A stretch of DNA of 64,000 nt, taken from the NCBI GenBank assembly GCA_000775715.1, contig JRWQ01000008.1:186001-250000 (forward strand). The letters are read 5' to 3'. The DNA is from Vibrio tubiashii (GTDB taxonomy: Bacteria; Pseudomonadota; Gammaproteobacteria; Enterobacterales; Vibrionaceae). This document shows, one piece after another, positions 1-9,196 of this stretch (position 1 is the stretch's first letter; each line of letters starts with the position of its first letter). The notes under the pieces were generated by a model that was given only the letters and a program-made list of their open reading frames with translations, was not told where the DNA came from and searched no databases. The translations under genes and the position numbers were made by a program.

Positions 1-776
1 AAATCACCCAATTGATCGACGTTTTGGAACTCACCGGTTGGCTGAATACGGATATACTCGTCACCAATTCTTACTGCGCCTGCATCTGACACGACATTTT
101 GCGTCGAGAGCAAATTGAACACAGTGTTCGGCGCCACACCAAGACTGCTCAAGCGCTTCATCGAGATTTCGATAAACACCTGTTCCTGCTGCTCACCAGA
201 GACGGATACCTTGCTTACACCGTCGATCAACTCGAGTTCACGACGCAGATAGTCGACGTAGTCGAGCAACTCTTTGTAACTGTATCCGTCACCTGTCACC
301 GCCAACAAAATACCGTATACATCGCCAAAATCATCGATAACCGAAGGGTCATTGACCCCTGGTGGTAATTGGCCTTTTAGGTCATTCACCTTGCGGCGTA
401 GTTCATCCCATATTTGGGGAAGATCGTCCGGGCCATAGTTGTTCTTCATCGAAACCGTTATCTGCGAAAGGCCACGGCTTGAAATAGAATTAACTTCATC
501 GACATAAGTCAGCTGCTGAATGGCCTTCTCAATCGGGTAGGTCACCTCTTCTTCAACCTGTTGCGGTGTTGCACCTGGATAGGAAGTCACCACCATAGCG
601 TCTTTAATGGTAAAAGCCGGGTCTTCCAAACGGCCAAGACCAAAGAAAGCTGCCGTCCCCCCAATCAAGAAGATCAGTGAAATCATCCAACTGATTACAC
701 GATTGCGGATAAAATAGGCTGCGATGCCCGTTACATTCTCGTCAGCTTGAGACGAGCTATTGTTGTGTTCACTCAT
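1..776 (-). CDS. RND efflux pump inner-membrane transporter (N-terminal part; gene runs off the window)
   Basis: Reading the minus strand from the ATG at 776 gives about 258 residues without a stop. They match the start of AcrB/MexB-type RND transporters: a charged cytoplasmic N terminus, one membrane helix at about residues 28-46, the GLGRLEDPAF stretch, then the periplasmic pore-domain pattern (YPGATPQQVEEEV, SISSRGLSQI, LPPGVNDPSV). RND pumps use the proton gradient to expel drugs, detergents and other amphiphiles through a tripartite complex. The start codon overlaps the stop of the upstream adaptor gene by 4 nt (ATGA), so the two are translationally coupled. The transporter's C-terminal two thirds lie outside the window. 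Substrate cannot be told from this part. Confidence 0.93.
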   Translation of the reverse strand, partial: MSEHNNSSSQADENVTGIAAYFIRNRVISWMISLIFLIGGTAAFFGLGRLEDPAFTIKDAMVVTSYPGATPQQVEEEVTYPIEKAIQQLTYVDEVNSISSRGLSQITVSMKNNYGPDDLPQIWDELRRKVNDLKGQLPPGVNDPSVIDDFGDVYGILLAVTGDGYSYKELLDYVDYLRRELELIDGVSKVSVSGEQQEQVFIEISMKRLSSLGVAPNTVFNLLSTQNVVSDAGAVRIGDEYIRIQPTGEFQNVDQLGD

Positions 777-1858
777 TGACTCGTCTCCTGCTTAACAACC
801 TGCACTTTCATCCCTTCCCTTAGCCTAGAAACACCCGCAACGACTACGGTATCGTTACTACGTAAACCATCTAACACTTGCACTGAATCCTTGTTGGCTT
901 TTCCCGTCACAACCTTCTGTTTACTAACAGAACCGTCATCATTTAATAGCCAAACAAACTTGTTTTCACGACCTACATCATCGCCGTCTGCATTGAATAT
1001 CGCTTCAATCGGAACTTGGATACCCCCTACAAACTCAAGACCGACATCTTGTCCTTTTGATGTCACCTCAACGGCCATGCCGTCTAGAATAAATTCCCCT
1101 TCAGGCATTGGAAGTGACAACGTCACCGTGAACGTTCCAGTTGCTGGATCGGGTTCAGTCGTGAACTCTTTAATTGACGCAACATATTCATTGCCTGTCG
1201 GAACACGTACCACAGCTTCAATACCTTCAAGTGACTCCGGTGTAGGCTGATTAGCGTGCAGTTGATCCGGCAGTTGTATCAGCACTTCAACACTATCTGT
1301 GGTGTGGATATTCACAATCTGTTGGCCAACTTGGACGTTCTCATATTGATCGACATTCACTCGAGATATGATCCCATCCACTGGCGCTGTTAGCTTAGTA
1401 AACGACAAACGTAACTTAGCTAGCTCAAGCTCTGCGTATGCAATTTGGCGGTTAGCAGCAATCTCATCAAATTGCGATTTTGCTAGTAAACCTTTGTCAA
1501 CCAAAGGCTTCGATCGCTTGTACTGGCTATCTATCACGCTATAGCGAGCAGATGCGTTATCGACTTCAAGCTTATAATCGGTGGGTTCAAGCTCTGCAAT
1601 GACATCACCCTTAGCAACGCGAGTTCCCTCTTTGACATAAACTTGGCTGACTTCTCCAGCAACACGGAAGCTGAGATGAGAACGTTCCGCGGCGTTAGCA
1701 ACAGCCGGAAAATAGAGGCGATCTTCACTAACAAGTTGCTCGTTTAGCTCTAACACCTTGACCTTTGGATCCCCAAAATCCACATATTGAGGTTCACCAC
1801 CACAACCCGTGACCAGTGCAGCAGACGAGAGGGCACACAAATAAAACCACTGCTTCAT
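773..1858 (-). CDS. RND efflux periplasmic adaptor (membrane fusion protein), lipoprotein, second of two
   Basis: About 361 residues. I chose the ATG at 1858 because it gives a clean lipoprotein signal (MKQWFYLCALSSAALVTGCG, lipobox VTGC); the longer reading frame runs back into the upstream gene. HlyD/AcrA-type architecture is visible: a lipoyl half-motif (RVAGEVSQVYVKEGTRVAKGD), a helical hairpin around residues 80-150, and the second lipoyl half (LTAPVDGIISRVNVD). Such proteins bridge the RND pump to an outer-membrane channel. The gene starts 1 nt after the first adaptor gene and overlaps the transporter gene, giving an adaptor-adaptor-pump operon. No TolC-like channel is encoded here. Confidence 0.92.
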   Translation of the reverse strand: MKQWFYLCALSSAALVTGCGGEPQYVDFGDPKVKVLELNEQLVSEDRLYFPAVANAAERSHLSFRVAGEVSQVYVKEGTRVAKGDVIAELEPTDYKLEVDNASARYSVIDSQYKRSKPLVDKGLLAKSQFDEIAANRQIAYAELELAKLRLSFTKLTAPVDGIISRVNVDQYENVQVGQQIVNIHTTDSVEVLIQLPDQLHANQPTPESLEGIEAVVRVPTGNEYVASIKEFTTEPDPATGTFTVTLSLPMPEGEFILDGMAVEVTSKGQDVGLEFVGGIQVPIEAIFNADGDDVGRENKFVWLLNDDGSVSKQKVVTGKANKDSVQVLDGLRSNDTVVVAGVSRLREGMKVQVVKQETSQ

Positions 1859-1859
1859 G

Positions 1860-2897
1860 TTACAGACCTCGCTCTTTAATCCATTCTCGAACTTTAATGC
1901 CCGGAGAGATGCCATTCACACCGGAGATCACAATCTGATCGCCTTCATTTAAGCCACTCTGAACTTGTCGCTTATCGTTAATCTCTATATTGGCCTTCTC
2001 AACAATGCCCTGAGAATCAACACGCCAAACGTAAATTTGGCCGTCCTCTTCCATCAAGGCCGAAGGCGGTATTCTCGTTGCACCCGTGGACTCCACAGTG
2101 ACATGTATGTTGCCTGACATGCCAGGAAGAATACCCACATCGTTAGGTCTTTCCATTACCATGGTGACTTTATAAGAGCCCGTTTTTGAATCCGCTTCAG
2201 TGTCGATTTCTTGAAAAGTCAGCTCGTACTCGCTCTCAGGGAAAGCGTCATAGGTCATCTTTGCTTCAAGGTTAATACCGCTAGCAAATCGATTGAGGAG
2301 GTGGTCTGGAAGCTGGAAGATCACTTTCATCAACTGAGTCGTTTGGATGTTCATCACACCTTGTTTTGCCGCGATGAACTCATGGGCCTCTGCCGGAACA
2401 ATTGAGATAGTGCCATCATAAGGTGCAACCAATCGGGTATAGCGCAAATTTGCCTGCGCTTGCTCTAATGTTGCTCGTGCTGAGTTGCGTTTTGCATTCG
2501 CTTCATCAAAGTCTTGCTCGGACACGACTTTGTCTTCACGTAGCTTTTTATATCTTTGATATTGGACATCGGCCAGTCGGTACTGTGCCTGTGCTTGCTT
2601 CTCTAGCAGGGTATATTCATCTGGATTAAGAGAAGCTAACACATCGCCTTTACTAACGGGCTGCCCTGCAACAACATTGATAGACTGTAGTTGACCAGGA
2701 ACACGGAATGCGAGAACGGCTTTATCACCGGCTTCTGAAGTGGCAGGAAAAGAGCGTTCAAACTGAGCATTGCCAATGGAAACCGTAAACAGCTTAGCGG
2801 GTCGAGAATCCGGCTCAGGAACAGGAGGGAGCTCCTTACCGCAGCCACTTATCACCGCAGCTACCGCAAGAAAGAAAACAGATTTGCGCATATTCAT
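1860..2897 (-). CDS. RND efflux periplasmic adaptor, lipoprotein, first of two
   Basis: 345 residues with an N-terminal lipoprotein signal (lipobox ISGC about residue 16-19). It has the same HlyD/AcrA fold signs as its neighbour: FRVPGQLQSINVVAGQPV lipoyl half, a coiled-coil hairpin with repeated A/Q/R residues at about 85-150, and LVAPYDGTISIV. It is the first gene of the efflux operon. The two adaptors are clearly paralogous but well diverged, suggesting a heteromeric adaptor ring rather than a recent duplication. Vibrio pumps with two adaptors (for example VmeTUV of V. parahaemolyticus, from memory) have this layout. ATG at 2897 or 2891 are both possible starts. Confidence 0.92.
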   Translation of the reverse strand: MNMRKSVFFLAVAAVISGCGKELPPVPEPDSRPAKLFTVSIGNAQFERSFPATSEAGDKAVLAFRVPGQLQSINVVAGQPVSKGDVLASLNPDEYTLLEKQAQAQYRLADVQYQRYKKLREDKVVSEQDFDEANAKRNSARATLEQAQANLRYTRLVAPYDGTISIVPAEAHEFIAAKQGVMNIQTTQLMKVIFQLPDHLLNRFASGINLEAKMTYDAFPESEYELTFQEIDTEADSKTGSYKVTMVMERPNDVGILPGMSGNIHVTVESTGATRIPPSALMEEDGQIYVWRVDSQGIVEKANIEINDKRQVQSGLNEGDQIVISGVNGISPGIKVREWIKERGL

Positions 2898-3014
2898 TCA
2901 TCCATTTGCAACGACTAGTTACAAAGATAGATGAATGCCTTCTCCTCTTCCATAGATATGAGGGAAAATATTTTAATAATTAATACTTTGCTTGGTTTTT
3001 AAGTTAAACGTCGC

Positions 3015-3060
3015 ACTTTTGAACCTCTACCTTTAGACTCGGGGCTTGAGATTCAAAAGT
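3015..3060. repeat. Inverted repeat between the efflux operon and pspC
   Basis: ACTTTTGAA at 3015-3023 is mirrored by TTCAAAAGT at 3052-3060, and the pairing continues inward with CTC/GAG after one mismatch; the loop is about 20 nt. It lies downstream of pspC and upstream of the efflux operon, both on the minus strand. It could be a weak terminator for psp or an operator for the pump. No strong T-run follows it. Confidence 0.45.
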
Positions 3061-3079
3061 ACGCTTGCAGTTTGAGTCA

Positions 3080-3469
3080 TTACAAAGATCGGAACTCTTT
3101 GTCGACTTTAAAAGTGTCTGAGGTCACATAGGCTTCAATATCACGGATCTGATTCTCTAACTTATGAAAATCTTTTTCGATTGTATTGAGCAACATCTCT
3201 GGTGTTTGCCCTTGTTGCCACGGCTTATTTTTTAGCTTGTGCTCTTGTTCCGCCTTGATTGACTCCACATAATTGGCTGGCTGTTTTTCAATCATCAGAG
3301 TCATCGCTACGTACGCGAGCAGTACTAAAAAACTGCCTCCAAGTAACGCAGCGGAAATGACTAGAATCCTAACTAGCCAAACCTCAAGAGCAAAGTAGTT
3401 AGCTAAGCCCGCACAAACTCCGGTCAGTTTACCGTTGACGGGATCTCGATACAGCTCTCTTCTATTCAT
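3080..3469 (-). CDS. pspC: Phage shock protein C
   Basis: 129 residues from the ATG at 3469; a longer frame adds only residues overlapping pspB. The PspC domain is evident at the N terminus (LYRDPVNGKLTGVCAGLANY), followed by a strongly hydrophobic membrane helix at about residues 33-60 and a charged cytoplasmic or periplasmic tail. PspC, with PspB, senses inner-membrane damage and recruits PspA away from PspF. The start lies within the last codons of pspB (8-nt overlap), as in other psp operons. No pspD follows. Confidence 0.93.
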   Translation of the reverse strand: MNRRELYRDPVNGKLTGVCAGLANYFALEVWLVRILVISAALLGGSFLVLLAYVAMTLMIEKQPANYVESIKAEQEHKLKNKPWQQGQTPEMLLNTIEKDFHKLENQIRDIEAYVTSDTFKVDKEFRSL

Positions 3470-3695
3470 ATCTACGTCTCCACGTTGGAGATTCTGCATC
3501 GAGAATTCGCTCTAATGTATCCACTCGGTTTTGCATACTGGCCGCTTTTTGCGATAGTGACTCTAAACGCTGCAAATCCTCCTGCGACAAACCTGTATTC
3601 GTATTTTTCTTACTGCGGTAGTGCAAGAAAAGCCACAAAGGTGCCACAAAAATCAAAAAGACAATCAATGGACCAGCGATAAAAGCAGACGACAT
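3462..3695 (-). CDS. pspB: Phage shock protein B
   Basis: 77 residues from the ATG at 3695 (MSSAFIAGPLIVFLIFVAP). One membrane helix at residues 4-26 is followed by a short basic segment (HYRSKKN) and an amphipathic coiled-coil-like tail (LQRLESLSQKAASMQNRVDTL). This is the normal size and shape of PspB, a small inner-membrane partner of PspC in the phage shock sensor. An ORF extension upstream of this ATG is not typical of the family and was not used. Confidence 0.93.
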   Translation of the reverse strand: MSSAFIAGPLIVFLIFVAPLWLFLHYRSKKNTNTGLSQEDLQRLESLSQKAASMQNRVDTLERILDAESPTWRRRYE

Positions 3696-3775
3696 AAATA
3701 ACTCCTTAGTGAAAGGCAGATAGACACAGTTCAACACCTATCTACCTAAGTTAACTTAACAAAATATAATCGGAA

Positions 3776-4444
3776 TTACTTTTTCTCTTCCATTTGCTGC
3801 TTGAGCTTTTCGAGCTCCTTTTCAATTTCATCTTGAGCTTGCAGCTCAGCGAACTCTTGATCGAGTGATTTCGCATTACCTGTCTTCGCATATAAGTCAG
3901 CTTCGGCTTCCATTTCGTCAATCTTACGCGAGTACTGCTCAAACTTAGCCATCGCTTCACTAGTGCGAGCCGTATGCAGATGCTTTTGAACATCGCGACG
4001 ATTAGAAGCAGTTTGGCTACGAATCGCTAACGCTTGTTGCTTGGCGCGAGTTTCGGTAATTTTGGTTTCCAATTTGCTAATTTCGCCAGTGAGCTTATCA
4101 ATGGTCTCTTCCACCAGAGTTTGCTCATCATGTAAACCCTTTAACATGTCTTGCAGTTTTTGCTTTTCAATCAAAGCAGCACGAGCCAAATCTTCGCGCT
4201 GCTTAGTGAGAGCGAGCGTCGCTTTTTGCTGCCACTCTTCAACCGAGTCTTCAACAGACTCCACTTTACGCGCCAACTCTTTTTTGTCAGCAATCGCTTT
4301 TGCAGAGTTGGTGCGTACCTCAACCAATGTATCTTCCATTTCTTGGATGATTAAACGAATCATCTTTTCTGGATCTTCAGCTTTGTCGAGTAGAGCGCTG
4401 ATGTTTGAATTTACGATGTCGGCGAATCGAGAGAAAATACCCAT
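3776..4444 (-). CDS. pspA: Phage shock protein A, ESCRT-III-like membrane protector and PspF inhibitor
   Basis: 222 residues, almost entirely heptad-patterned helix, as expected for the PspA/IM30 family. The start MGIFSRFADIVNSNISALLD is the amphipathic membrane-binding helix. Then come the conserved EDPEKMIRLIIQEMEDTL stretch and long coiled coils. PspA binds and blocks the activator PspF in unstressed cells and oligomerises on damaged inner membranes to limit proton leakage. It is first in pspABC, with a sigma-54 promoter upstream (4521-4538) and pspF divergent. Confidence 0.97.
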   Translation of the reverse strand: MGIFSRFADIVNSNISALLDKAEDPEKMIRLIIQEMEDTLVEVRTNSAKAIADKKELARKVESVEDSVEEWQQKATLALTKQREDLARAALIEKQKLQDMLKGLHDEQTLVEETIDKLTGEISKLETKITETRAKQQALAIRSQTASNRRDVQKHLHTARTSEAMAKFEQYSRKIDEMEAEADLYAKTGNAKSLDQEFAELQAQDEIEKELEKLKQQMEEKK

Positions 4445-4520
4445 GGCTAGGCTCCTTACTGTATTACTATCAAGTCATCACCTGGATAACTCAGGGAAAT
4501 AGATGTGTTGCTAGTATGTA

Positions 4521-4538
4521 TTCCAAGATGCGTGCCAA
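4521..4538 (-). promoter_or_regulatory. Sigma-54 promoter of pspABC
   Basis: On the minus strand the sequence reads TTGGCACG-CATC-TTGGAA. The -24 element (TGGCAC) is perfect. The -12 element is TTGG where the consensus has TTGC. The GG and GG/GC dinucleotides are exactly 10 nt apart, which is the required spacing. It lies about 80 bp upstream of pspA and divergent from pspF, the enhancer-binding protein that would activate it. Confidence 0.8.
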
Positions 4539-4645
4539 TCTTAAAATTAATTAAAATCAAACATTTAAAAAAACTCACCTTGCAATCAACACCATATTGT
4601 GATGAATTTAGCCTATAGTTGGTAAATTTAACCACGGAGCTATTC

Positions 4646-5638
4646 ATGCAGCAGAACCTGATCGGCGAATCCCCCGCTTTTCTCTCGGTGTTAGACAAAG
4701 TCTCTAAACTCGCAGCGATTGATCGCCCCGTACTGATTATTGGCGAACGAGGGACAGGTAAAGAACTGATTGCTCAACGTCTGCACTATCTTTCAAAGCG
4801 TTGGGACCAACCGTTAATCTCGCTCAACTGCTCAACCTTAAGTGAAGGACTCATTGACTCGGAACTTTTCGGCCACGAACAAGGCTCATTTACTGGCTCT
4901 AAAGGGCGTCATAAAGGGCGATTTGAACGTGCTGAAAACGGTACACTATTTTTAGACGAGCTTGCCACCGCACCACTGCTCGTTCAAGAAAAACTGCTAC
5001 GAGTGATTGAATACGGTCAATACGAGCGAGTGGGAGGGCACCAATTACTGAACGCCAATGTTCGCCTTGTGTGTGCGACCAATGCAGATCTGCCACAAAT
5101 GGCTAACGAAGGCAGTTTTCGCCCTGACCTATTAGATAGACTTGCCTTCGATGTTGTTCATCTGCCTCCTTTGCGTGAAAGGCAAGAAGATATCTTACTG
5201 TTAGCCGAGTATTACGCGATCAAGATGTGTAGAGAGCTCGGTTTTGAGTACTTTGTCGGCTTTTCATCCGGAGCTCAGCAAAGCTTGCTCGACTACCAAT
5301 GGCCAGGCAACGTTCGAGAATTAAAAAATGTCATTGAAAGAGCCGTTTATCAACACGGTACAAAAGATGAACAGATAGACCAGTTGATTTTCGACCCTTT
5401 TCAATCTGCATGGGCACCAAAAGCTTCAGAAGATGAAGTGACCGAGATTACCGAACCCACATCGTTTCAGTTCCCTATCGACTACAAACAGTGGCAAGAA
5501 CAGCAAGACCAACTCATACTGAGGGAGGCACTACATCAAAGCCAGTTTAATCAACGCAAAGCCGCGGAGCTTCTTGGCCTAAGTTATCATCAGTTAAGGG
5601 GCATGGTTCGTAAATATGATCTAAACAATCTTAGCTAA
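4646..5638 (+). CDS. pspF: PspF, sigma-54 enhancer-binding activator of the psp operon
   Basis: 330 residues from the ATG at 4646, preceded by GGAG at good spacing. There is no N-terminal sensory domain, which is characteristic of PspF. The AAA+ domain has Walker A GERGTGKE at about 33-40, the sigma-54-contacting loop as GSFTGS (usual form GAFTGA), Walker B GTLFLDEL and a WPGNVRELKN motif. A Fis-type helix-turn-helix ends the protein (NQRKAAELLGLSYHQLRGM). The protein is held inactive by PspA. Both the GAFTGA variation and the close similarity to E. coli PspF are seen directly. Confidence 0.96.
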   Translation: MQQNLIGESPAFLSVLDKVSKLAAIDRPVLIIGERGTGKELIAQRLHYLSKRWDQPLISLNCSTLSEGLIDSELFGHEQGSFTGSKGRHKGRFERAENGTLFLDELATAPLLVQEKLLRVIEYGQYERVGGHQLLNANVRLVCATNADLPQMANEGSFRPDLLDRLAFDVVHLPPLRERQEDILLLAEYYAIKMCRELGFEYFVGFSSGAQQSLLDYQWPGNVRELKNVIERAVYQHGTKDEQIDQLIFDPFQSAWAPKASEDEVTEITEPTSFQFPIDYKQWQEQQDQLILREALHQSQFNQRKAAELLGLSYHQLRGMVRKYDLNNLS

Positions 5639-5746
5639 ATTTGTACTTTTACTTTGGTGACACTAGGTAAATAGTGGTAAATTAATCGGATCTTAAGGCA
5701 TAATGGACAGTTCCATTGTGCTTTGTCGCAGACACATGTTCTTTCT

Positions 5747-7360
5747 ATGAAAGCATTCATTCAGTTTACATTAGGTATAGTCAGCCTCGGCCTGCTCGCA
5801 GGGTGCGGTGAAGAACTTGATCATGACAAAATCCGTCAAAGCGGATTTGTTTACTGTGGTCAAGACGGCCCTTCTACCTTCAACCCTCAACTGGTCGACA
5901 GCGGTATTACAACTGAAACGCTCAGTCCTCAGCTGTTCAATACATTGCTCACGCTAGACAACGAGTCATATCAGCCTGTTCCAAGCTTGGCAACGGATTG
6001 GTCAGTGAATAAGCAAGGTACAGAATATACCTTTACGCTACGCAAAGGCGTTCAGTTCCAAACTACCGCTTGGTTTACTCCGTCAAGAGCGTTGAATGCT
6101 GATGATGTGGTGTTTAGTTTTAGGCGCATCATTGACCCAACCAACCCTTTTCACTATGTCGGTAGCGGACTCTACCCTTGGTTCAGTGGCATCGAATTCC
6201 AGAACCTCGTCGTCGATGTGACTGCACTGTCAAGCGACAAGGTTAAGTTTACCTTGAGCCAAGCTGACAACAGTTTCTTATCAAATATTGCCACCAGCCA
6301 TGCTGTCATTCACTCTAAAGAGTACGCATCGCAATTGGAACTGGCTGATGAAAAAAGTATGTTGGATAGCCACCCTGTTGGAACAGGCCCATTCTACCTG
6401 GCGGAATATCAAGTAAATGACCTCATCCGCCTAAAAAGGCACAACACGTATTGGCAATCACGACCAAAGATGGCGCAAGTCGTGGTTGATATTTCACAAC
6501 GTGGCACTGGAACACTGGCTAAGCTGCTGAGAAATGAGTGTGACGTACTTATTTCTCCACTCTCTAGCCAACTACCGATCATCGAACAAGCAGCGGATAT
6601 CGAGCTTACCGCCAAACGCGCGATGAACATCTCTTTCATTGCGGTCAATACCTCCCACCCTGCGCTAAATGATGCGCGGGTGAGAAAAGCACTCAACTAC
6701 TCAATCAATCGCCAAAATATACTCGATTCAGTCTATTACGGTACAGGCAGCCAAGCTTATTCAGTGCTACCACCTTCATCGTGGGCCTACCAAAAAGATG
6801 CGGTACAAATCCGTTACGATCGCAATTACGCGATTGCCCTCCTACGAGACGCGGGATACAGCAAAGGGTTAGAGTTGACTATGTCGGTCCCACTTACGCC
6901 ACGCGCCTATAACCCGAGCCCAAGAAAAACCGCCGAGTTGATTCAAGCCAACCTAGCTGATGTTGGCATTACACTCAGACTTGTTACCGATGATAGATTG
7001 GACCGCAGCAGTATAAACCAAAACATCGACCTGCACTTAACAGGTTGGATCGCAAACACTGGCGACCCAGACAATTTCTTGCGCCCTCTACTGTCGTGCC
7101 ATTCGAAGAAGAGTGGACTCAATGTGTCTAGTTGGTGTAATCCTGACTTTGACTTTTTGCTCGATCTTGCCTTAGAAGTAGACAAGCGTCGCTACCGACA
7201 AAATCTCTATAATCAGGCACAAAATATACTCAACGAAGAGTTTCCCGTAATTCCGTTAAACCATGGTGTCCAGCTTCAAGCCAAACATACATCACTGAGG
7301 GGCTTTAAAGTCAGTCCATTTAACGCCCAACCCTTTGACAACGTCGAGAGGTACAAATAA
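5747..7360 (+). CDS. sapA: Peptide ABC transporter substrate-binding protein SapA (lipoprotein form)
   Basis: 537 residues from the ATG at 5747. The SBP family 5 fold is clear (SGFVYCGQDGPSTFNPQ, NADDVVFSFRRI, HPVGTGPFYL, GWIANTGDPDNFLRPLLSC), and the closest family I know is SapA. SapA binds antimicrobial peptides and is linked to potassium uptake and heme in some bacteria. Here the signal ends in LAGC at about residues 15-18, a lipobox, so the protein should be anchored as a lipoprotein; enterobacterial SapA has an ordinary cleaved signal. An upstream in-frame TTG at 5723 is less likely as start. The stop overlaps the sapB start (TAATG). Confidence 0.93.
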   Translation: MKAFIQFTLGIVSLGLLAGCGEELDHDKIRQSGFVYCGQDGPSTFNPQLVDSGITTETLSPQLFNTLLTLDNESYQPVPSLATDWSVNKQGTEYTFTLRKGVQFQTTAWFTPSRALNADDVVFSFRRIIDPTNPFHYVGSGLYPWFSGIEFQNLVVDVTALSSDKVKFTLSQADNSFLSNIATSHAVIHSKEYASQLELADEKSMLDSHPVGTGPFYLAEYQVNDLIRLKRHNTYWQSRPKMAQVVVDISQRGTGTLAKLLRNECDVLISPLSSQLPIIEQAADIELTAKRAMNISFIAVNTSHPALNDARVRKALNYSINRQNILDSVYYGTGSQAYSVLPPSSWAYQKDAVQIRYDRNYAIALLRDAGYSKGLELTMSVPLTPRAYNPSPRKTAELIQANLADVGITLRLVTDDRLDRSSINQNIDLHLTGWIANTGDPDNFLRPLLSCHSKKSGLNVSSWCNPDFDFLLDLALEVDKRRYRQNLYNQAQNILNEEFPVIPLNHGVQLQAKHTSLRGFKVSPFNAQPFDNVERYK

Positions 7361-8322
7361 TGCTTTTGTATACGGTTAGGCGCTTCAACCTATTTATCAT
7401 TACCTTGCTGATATTAACCATGGTCGGGTTTAGTATCCTGCGACTAGAGCCAACGTCACCATGGGCGCTGCATGACTTTTGGAATGGTTGGATGCTCTAC
7501 CTAGGTGAATTGATGCAACTTAACCTAGGCGTCACCAAACTTGGGACACCGATCATCGACGAATTGAGAATTGTTTTTCCGGCAACGCTTGAGCTGATAA
7601 TCATCGCATTTATTATTTCACTCTTGATTGGTATCCCAATTGGTACTCTTGCGGGAATGAAACAAGGAAAGTGGATCGACACCTTCATCTCATTTACCTC
7701 AATGTCAGGTTACTCTGCACCGATATTTTGGGTCGCATTGTTGATGATTATGGCATTTTCACTCCATTTCCAAGTGTTCCCTGTCGCAGGACGCTACGAT
7801 CTGCTCTACCAAATTGAACATGTGACGGGATTCGCCATTATCGACGCTTTTTTTGCAAGCGGACAGTATCGAGCCCATGCATTGCAAAGTGTTTTAGAGC
7901 ATTTGATCTTGCCGTGTTTGGTACTCGCGCTTGCTCCAACGACTCAGGTTTTAGGTTTGATGCGAGCTTCGGTTGCCGAAGTCATGGCGCAAAACTATAT
8001 CCGCGCGGCGCGAATTAAGGGCCTATCAACCCATGAGATTGTTACTCAACACGTACTACGCAATGCTATCCCACCGATCATTCCAAAAATCGGTGTACAG
8101 CTCTCTAGCATGTTGACCCTAGCAATTATTACTGAGTCGATTTTTAACTGGCCTGGCATTGGCCGTTGGCTGTTAGACGCGCTTTCAAACCAAGATTATA
8201 TGGCTATTCAAGCAGGGGTTATTGTGGTCGCGACTTTTGTTCTCACTGCAAACATTTTGTCTGACTTGATCGGCGCTATGGTCAATCCTTTAGTAAGGAA
8301 GGAGTGGTATGCTAACCGATAA
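7360..8322 (+). CDS. sapB: Peptide ABC transporter permease SapB
   Basis: 320 residues with about six membrane helices and the binding-protein-dependent permease signature (EAA-type loop) around APTTQVLGLMRASVAEVM...YIRAARIKGLS. The DppB/OppB family N-terminal helix (MLLYTVRRFNLFIITLLILT) is intact. SapB pairs with SapC to form the inner-membrane channel of the Sap system. The gene overlaps sapA by 1 nt and sapC by 14 nt, so the operon is tightly coupled. Confidence 0.95.
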   Translation: MLLYTVRRFNLFIITLLILTMVGFSILRLEPTSPWALHDFWNGWMLYLGELMQLNLGVTKLGTPIIDELRIVFPATLELIIIAFIISLLIGIPIGTLAGMKQGKWIDTFISFTSMSGYSAPIFWVALLMIMAFSLHFQVFPVAGRYDLLYQIEHVTGFAIIDAFFASGQYRAHALQSVLEHLILPCLVLALAPTTQVLGLMRASVAEVMAQNYIRAARIKGLSTHEIVTQHVLRNAIPPIIPKIGVQLSSMLTLAIITESIFNWPGIGRWLLDALSNQDYMAIQAGVIVVATFVLTANILSDLIGAMVNPLVRKEWYANR

Positions 8323-9196
8323 CGTCTATCAAGAAGAGCGCATCCCAACCCAGTTCGAACGCTTCTGGCGTAGCTTCCGTGCCAACAACCTCGCAATGTT
8401 TGGCCTATGGTGCTTGCTGATCCTGTTCTTAATTACTCTGGTAGCCCCTTGGATAACACCCCATGACCCGCAAGCACAAACTGGGGAGTTGCTTATTCCC
8501 CCTTCTTGGAACCCTGCAGGTACAGTCGAATATTTCCTTGGTACTGACGATCTAGGTCGAGATATTCTTTCACGGCTAATCGAAGGCTCGCGCCTAACCT
8601 TTGGTGCCGCGTTTGTCATTACACTAGTTGCCACTATCGTCGGCTGTGTCATTGGCGTTCTAGCCGGCATGACTAGAGGGTTGTTATCCAGTGTGCTCAA
8701 TCACCTACTTGATACGGTAATGTCGATTCCATCACTGCTGCTGGCGATTATCTTCGTTGCCTTCCTCGGCTTTGGCGAGTTCAACATTTTACTCGCGATC
8801 TGCTTAGCTTTGATCCCAAGATTTGTACGCTCAGTCTACATCGCGGTTCATACCGAAGTAGAAAAAGATTACATCATGGCGGCTCGCTTAGATGGTGCAA
8901 ACCGATTCTATCTGTTGTGGAACTCGATACTACCTAACGTTTTAGTCATTATCGCTGCAGAAGTAACACTGGCTTGGTCTATCGCTATTCTGGATATTAC
9001 TGCGCTTGGTTTTCTTGGCTTAGGCGCTCAAGCACCGAGTACCGAGTGGGGTGCAATTCTTGGTGACTCCGTAGAACTCATCTACCTTGCGCCATGGACA
9101 GTGACACTCCCTGGGCTCGTCATTATGTTCACAGTCATCGTCATAAATCTTGTTGGTGAAGGTATTCGCCAAGCACTCAATGCGGGGATCGAATAA
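8309..9196 (+). CDS. sapC: Peptide ABC transporter permease SapC
   Basis: 295 residues, DppC/OppC type. The N-terminal cytoplasmic segment ([18 protein letters not shown]) leads into a first helix, then the conserved [22 protein letters not shown] motif that marks this permease class, and a permease signature loop near [16 protein letters not shown]. It is preceded by a strong AAGGAAGGAG ribosome-binding site located inside the end of sapB. It shares its stop/start nucleotides with sapD. Confidence 0.95.
   Translation: MLTDNVYQEERIPTQFERFWRSFRANNLAMFGLWCLLILFLITLVAPWITPHDPQAQTGELLIPPSWNPAGTVEYFLGTDDLGRDILSRLIEGSRLTFGAAFVITLVATIVGCVIGVLAGMTRGLLSSVLNHLLDTVMSIPSLLLAIIFVAFLGFGEFNILLAICLALIPRFVRSVYIAVHTEVEKDYIMAARLDGANRFYLLWNSILPNVLVIIAAEVTLAWSIAILDITALGFLGLGAQAPSTEWGAILGDSVELIYLAPWTVTLPGLVIMFTVIVINLVGEGIRQALNAGIE

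Noticed and set aside
4041..4502. Open frame opposite pspA
   Set aside because: Serine/phenylalanine-rich shadow of a coiled-coil gene on the other strand; no ribosome-binding site.
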